Below are positions 58,601 through 62,966 of a DNA stretch of 62,966 bases, one piece after another. The notes under the pieces were generated by a model. That model was given only the letters and a program-made list of their open reading frames with translations, was not told where the DNA came from and searched no databases. How positions within the stretch are numbered: the first letter of the stretch is position 1; each line of letters opens with the position of its first letter. Origin of the DNA: Gamarada debralockiae. Lineage: Eukaryota > Ascomycota > Leotiomycetes > Helotiales > Hyphodiscaceae. Position numbers and translations under genes: made by a program. Where the stretch lies: NCBI GenBank assembly GCA_002803225.1, contig NXFV01000237.1:1-62966 (forward strand), in the 5' to 3' direction.

Positions 58601-59115
58601 ATGACTTGCACCCTGCTGCGCCAGTATGTCGCGCCGGACGGCGGCATCCTATCCACCAGCCAGGGCAGCATGCAGCTGCTGGACGGCGACAACGTCTTCG
58701 TGGGCTCGGGCAGCCAGCCCTTCATCTCCGAATTCGTTGAGGACGGCACCTGCGTCCTTCATGCCCAGTTCGCTGCTTCCGACAGCCTCTCGATGAACTA
58801 CCGCGCCTTCTTGGCAGACCGTTGGACAGGGGCTCCAGACTCGATGCCCGCGCTCTGGGCCTACGCCGACAGTGTCGCGTCCCCTACCACCTTTAACACC
58901 TCGTGGAACGGCGCCACCGAGATCGATCGCTGGGTGTTTTACGGAGGTGACACCCCGACGAACTGCTCCACTGTCCTGGGCTCCGTCGGCAGGGACGGCT
59001 TCGAAACGAGCTTCATGGCGCACACATTTTACGCATACGGATCCTCCGAGGCGCTCGGGGCGGACGGTATCCGGCTGGGAGCCTCGCCAGTCCGGCGCAC
59101 CTACGTGCCCGGCAG
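58601..59115 (+). pseudogene. Arylsulfotransferase C-terminal fragment
   Basis: The frame from 58601 reads LRQYVAPDGGILSTSQGSMQ, DNVFVGSGSQPFISEFVEDG, then MNYRAFLADRWTG, SWNGATEIDRWVFYGGDTP and EALGADGIRLGASPV. These are the last third of fungal arylsulfotransferase (ASST) proteins, whose propeller-like body should span about 450-550 residues. Roughly 300 N-terminal residues are missing and no upstream exon supplies them. After 59110 the frame no longer resembles the family and runs into a (ttc)n stretch that would code for a run of Phe. Base composition is GC-rich like the DUF1254 gene nearby. Most likely a truncated gene. Confidence 0.65.
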
Positions 59116-59371
59116 AACACACCATGCCGGCCACCTCGACTGTGGCCAACGGAGCCTGACGTTGGACGTTCCAAGAGACCTCGAACACTCTATTGGATAT
59201 CTTCGAGGTCGTGTGAAGAGCGCGGTTAGACTTCCTCCCTCTCGTAAGGGTCTTCCATCGGTCTCTTTAATTGATGTACAGTTCTTGCAGTGTGGTGTTC
59301 ATGCAGAACGAATACATGCATCCCTTCTGCACGGGTCCATTAATCTCAAAACGGTCATACCGCTGTTATTT

Positions 59372-59420
59372 TCTCTCTTCTTCTTCTTCTTCTTCTTCTT
59401 CTTCTTCTTCTTTTTTCTTC
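59372..59420. repeat. (ttc)n microsatellite
   Basis: About 14 ttc triplets in two runs, interrupted by a short T tract, inside a pyrimidine-rich stretch. It lies downstream of the arylsulfotransferase fragment. Confidence 0.9.
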
Positions 59421-61084
59421 TCTATGCTTCTTGTCTTCTATTGCCTGGATAAGCAGAATGTTAACCTGATCACGCGATACACATCTCCGCGATCCCTTCT
59501 TTTCGCGATACCTCGCGCACTTTTGCTTTTCCTACCTCGTGGGCTCTTCGCCTTGCAGAAGGACTAGTTAGATTGAATGGACATTGATTTACCTCCGCCG
59601 TTGAGCTCCTTTACATTCCCTTCGCCCTGGGGTTCTTAATGTATCGACGCAAAACGGAGCAAATGCATTGAATCACGTGTGCGAACAGAGAATCCATTAA
59701 GGGTGGACGATATGGGAATGCTCTGCAGGCTGCTTCTTATAAAGGATATAACGAGATTGGCAGATGCTGATAGAGAAAGGAGCTCATACCAATGTCAGGG
59801 ATAGAGAATATAGAAGTGCTCTTCTGGCTGCTTCATATAGACAAAACCGATGAAGCCTCGGAAGAAAGTGCTTGGTGCGCAACTGCTTCAAACATATGGA
59901 CAACCTCAGATAGTTGGAATGACTAGGCGTGATATGAGAACGCCCTTAATCTAATGAACCCATATTACTACCTACAGGCGCAAATATCAAGTGCTAGTTA
60001 AGCCTTCGTCATACTTGCTCTTCTCCGCTCCATTGTTGACAAATTGAGATGCTAGTATCCGTTTATCCTCACCTCCCCATTTTGGCTACTATCTGGCATT
60101 GAATCATTTTCTTTACAGCCTGGTTATTCACGGAAACCGCGCTGACCATACTCAAAGATCTCGCTCCGGCACGTAAGAGAGTGCAAACACTAAAAGGAGT
60201 GGTACTCCGGGGTTTGAGCAATGCTAGTGCAGTCACGGCATGCCGCAACCAGGGTCCTTTCTGTGTGTGGTACCATTTTAGGGCTTTCGGAAGAGTACTG
60301 GATTAATGAAGCCGACTGGTGGACGGAAAGATTCGAAACACCCCCAAAACCACGCCAACCACGGCATGATCCAGCCGTTGGGAGTACATGCAACGCTCTT
60401 CTTCCATACAATGGATCTCACGGTCATTCTTGGATGTCCCATCTGTCCGGTTTACCAGGGACATAGGACCCTTCCCCGAACTTCGGGTAGCGCTGGTCTG
60501 CCGATCGTGTGGCCGAGTCCTTTTGTGCCAGACCAGAGTTTGAGGACGCTGCCCTCTCGTGGTTGGCTGCAACTGGCATTCCAGCGGTCGATTACATGTT
60601 GCGTGCGCCGAATATGGCATCCCCGAAATCGTTCGCAACCACGCGGACTTTATTACATGCCACGGCGTAACCCATAATACATTGCTACATGGTTGCTCAC
60701 GATCGTGACATACTCAAACAGTGTCTATCATGATTTCCGCTGCTTCATTCCGTCACCTAGAGAAGCAAAGGCCACGGATTAACAGTTTGCCGGAGTGCTG
60801 GGTTCCTGAAAAAGGTCCAACCCTCAGGCTTTATCATTTAGATTCAATGAAATATATTCTATCCGCTTACACTCTTAAGACAGTGGCATGGCTGCGGAGT
60901 CATGAGATCAACTGAAGCCAAGGAGTCATATTTCATGCCATACAACCAGAACATGTCACAAGACACTTAGCTTACCGCTGGATCTCTATTTTATATAAAC
61001 AGGATCACCGTAACAAAGCCCCGGCGTAAATGAACATCCAACGAGCTGAAAACATACTCGAGCCGTTTCCAGCGAGATAGTTAT
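59421..61084. other. Intergenic with a trace of a lost protease gene
   Basis: No intact gene. The stretch 60525-60680 carries a sedolisin-propeptide-like trace, listed separately. The rest contains only short frames. The right end is downstream of the Zn2Cys6 regulator. Confidence 0.4.
60525..60680 (+). pseudogene. Trace of a sedolisin (S53 protease) propeptide
   Basis: One frame reads EFEDAALSWLAATGIPA, and one base over RLHVACAEYGIPEIVRNHAD then FITCHGVTH. In sedolisins the propeptide has a W-L-x-x-x-G-I segment, then x-Y-x-x-P-x-x-x-x-x-H-x-D-x-I-x-P-G-V near its end, so order and spacing agree. No mature protease domain with its Glu, Asp and Ser motifs follows. The call is tentative. Confidence 0.35.
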
Positions 61085-62730
61085 TCAAATAACCCAGTCC
61101 GTGATTCCGGTTAATAACAGTGGCTGTTCATCCAACTTCCAGCGTTCCCGAAGCCGCTTCAGTCTTGGTATAATCTCCAAAGCTCGTTGGATTCCCATTG
61201 TTTGTCCAATACTTTGCAGCGTTCGTATTACCCAATTGTGGACATCATCCGGGACGCCGCTGGCGCTTCCAGCGACAGCCAGGGGGAACAGAATCGTGAA
61301 GACACCATTCAGCGGCGGGATATCTCCTTGCATATCCGCTGGAGAACGGCTGCCCAGAAAAACCACCTGTGTGGAAGCACAGATACAGATATCGGTCGCA
61401 ATTCTAGAGATGGTGGCTAAGGCCCGACGGCGTTGGATGAGATGGCCGGGAGCCGGGCACGGAATTTTCGAAGTATAGGCCAAAACCACCTCGTTGACGA
61501 GCAAACGACCCCAGCGATAGTGATTGAGCATCCGCGAGGCCCAGGCATCCTGGTAGACATGGTACGTGCCGTTAAATGTGTTCTGGAGGTCGCTGGATTC
61601 TTCAACCACAAATGACCACTTCGATGGCAGGGTAGCCTCCCAGTCCTCCAGCTCGACATCCGAAAGCATGGCGCTGCGGACCACATCCTCGGCCTCGGAG
61701 TCTGGACGAGAGTTCAACGACGAGCAAAGACGAACGAATCGGATGAGAATGCCGACAAGGCAGAGAGCCGGCACGTCCTCCTCGGGCACTGAGTGTATGA
61801 GTTGATGCGACCAATTGAGCAGGTCGGCTGGGAAGGGACCTCCGACCACAATATGCCTGATGATGCTCGAAAAGTAAAATTGCAACGTCCCACTCAGCCG
61901 ATAACTAGACCGCTCCAATTCTCGCTTAAAGTAGACCTCTTGCAACAATGCTGCAACTCCGTCTAGGTGGACGATCCAGGGGTTCAATGAATTCGCCTTA
62001 CCGTTGACAATCTCAAAGAGAGCCAGCATGAGGATGATCTTTACTGTGCTGCGCCATTTTTCGAGACGTCGATTCTCCATCGCTGCTCGAACGACAGTAA
62101 CAGCTGCTGCGTACTTCTGTTCCGCGACCACACGGATGGCTCTAACTTGAGTGACATTGGACAATGCGGCCAGTCCCACGGATGCCACTGAATCTCGAAA
62201 GGAGTGGTCTTCGGATATGGATCTCAAGAAAGGGTGTAATTGCTCATGGGGCCGATGGAGACCCGTCCAGAATAAAGCGGCGAAAGCAAAATGGCCGAAG
62301 AAGAATCGTAAGCCCTGCTCCTCGAAGGTAGATGACGGCACGGGAGGAACGGAAGGAGTCTGCCACAGGATCGTACTATCAGAGTCGGACAGCAGATGAG
62401 GTGGAGATGGCGCACGCACTGACAGCTGCTTCTGCTGGGTCCTCGATTTGGCGTGTGCCGCAGTTGCACGGCGGACTGTCCGATCGTTCTCATCCCGGAA
62501 CATCAAAGGCAGCTCATCACGGTAGCCCACACATTCTTTACGCGCTCTCTTGCACTGAGAACAAGAGGGTCGCAAGCGATCACACTGATGCTCTCGTTAG
62601 TTGTGTGACCGTTATAAACGAAGTGGGGATGGGACGCTTATGGGATCCACCTTCCGCCACCGTCACTTGCCTTAATGCGTCTCTGCCGACAACCCAGACA
62701 GTTTTTGCTGGGACGACAGCTAAAGGGCAT
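61085..62730 (-). CDS. Zn2Cys6 transcription factor with GC-AG intron
   Basis: Exons 62730-62671 and 62584-61085 give 519 residues. Exon 1 encodes MPFSCRPSKNCLGCRQRRIK and exon 2 opens with CDRLRPSCSQCKRARKEC, so the join makes a perfect C-x2-C-x6-C-x6-C-x2-C-x6-C zinc cluster at residues 11-38. The donor is aag|gcaagt, a GC donor with otherwise ideal consensus, and the acceptor is catcag; phase is 0. Without exon 1 the protein would lack its first two zinc-binding cysteines. The rest, residues about 90-519, is the helical fungal middle-homology type region found in regulators of small metabolic gene sets (LNPWIVHLDGVAALL). It binds DNA, probably CGG-type sites. Targets are unknown; the GC-rich neighbours are candidates. 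Confidence 0.9.
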
Positions 62731-62966
62731 GGCTTCTCAACAGCACTACGCGTGGAAGGGCTTCCACGCGAACGACATTATGGGCAGTCTGTTGCCTGCG
62801 GATCGAAAAGAAAATATAGGAGTTCAGCTGCGAACTTGAGGGTAATGCCGGGCCGGCCATGGGCATCCCAGGATAGGCTAGCTCTTCGGCATGGAAAAAA
62901 AGTGGGCCGAAATTGGCACGTCGCCCTCTCTTAAGACCCTTATTTTGGTAATAACAAAACTTCCAC

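Noticed and set aside
60303..60638. 111-codon minus-strand frame
   Set aside because: No recognisable content, and it overlaps the sedolisin-like trace on the other strand.

Overview
The window is nuclear DNA of a filamentous ascomycete. Genes are split by short (about 47-110 nt) GT-AG introns, and the families seen are typical of such fungi: CFEM, HET, Zn2Cys6, a fungal Rho-GEF, PIR-type cell wall protein, DUF1254/DUF1214 and a CYP504-like P450. Gene content and the HET/C2H2 types suggest Leotiomycetes (Helotiales-like); this placement is inference, no marker gene was compared.

Layout. 1-5.2 kb: a PIR-repeat, GPI-anchored cell wall protein (minus) and a charged low-complexity protein (plus). 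6.2-13 kb: an eight-exon CFEM-containing surface protein (plus), a 2.6 kb gene-poor stretch with weak ankyrin-like remnants, and a secreted phosphoesterase of the phospholipase C type (plus). 13.3-16 kb: two decayed genes, a Ser/Thr-rich GPI-type protein (minus) and a CorA-like membrane protein (plus). 16-21.4 kb: a five-exon gene for a protein of about 1,380 residues with C2H2 fingers near both ends (minus), and opposite it a 77-residue spliced gene. 22.4-34.2 kb is a housekeeping core: Tudor-SN nuclease and Cu/Zn superoxide dismutase (both minus), then a ROM2-type Rho1 GEF (plus). 34.9-43.1 kb: two paralogous small hydrophilic proteins, between them a HET gene and an older HET relic whose stop codons look like RIP damage, then transaldolase (minus). 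43.1-55.6 kb is gene-sparse: a CYP504-like P450, a second HET gene, a hypothetical gene, and two copies of a dispersed repeat whose differences are mostly C-to-T/G-to-A. 55.6-62.7 kb: a visibly GC-rich DUF1254/DUF1214 gene, a truncated arylsulfotransferase, a trace of a sedolisin propeptide, and a Zn2Cys6 regulator whose zinc cluster is split by a GC-AG intron.

There is no operon-like logic. Conserved genes (SND1, SOD1, Rho-GEF, transaldolase) form a stable core, while both flanks are accessory DNA with HET genes, pseudogenes and repeat remnants. Exon-intron structures were worked out by reading splice sites and checking that phases add up; no transcript or homology search was available. Two otherwise good genes (CFEM protein and double zinc-finger protein) need either a one-base frameshift or an alternative splice site to read through.
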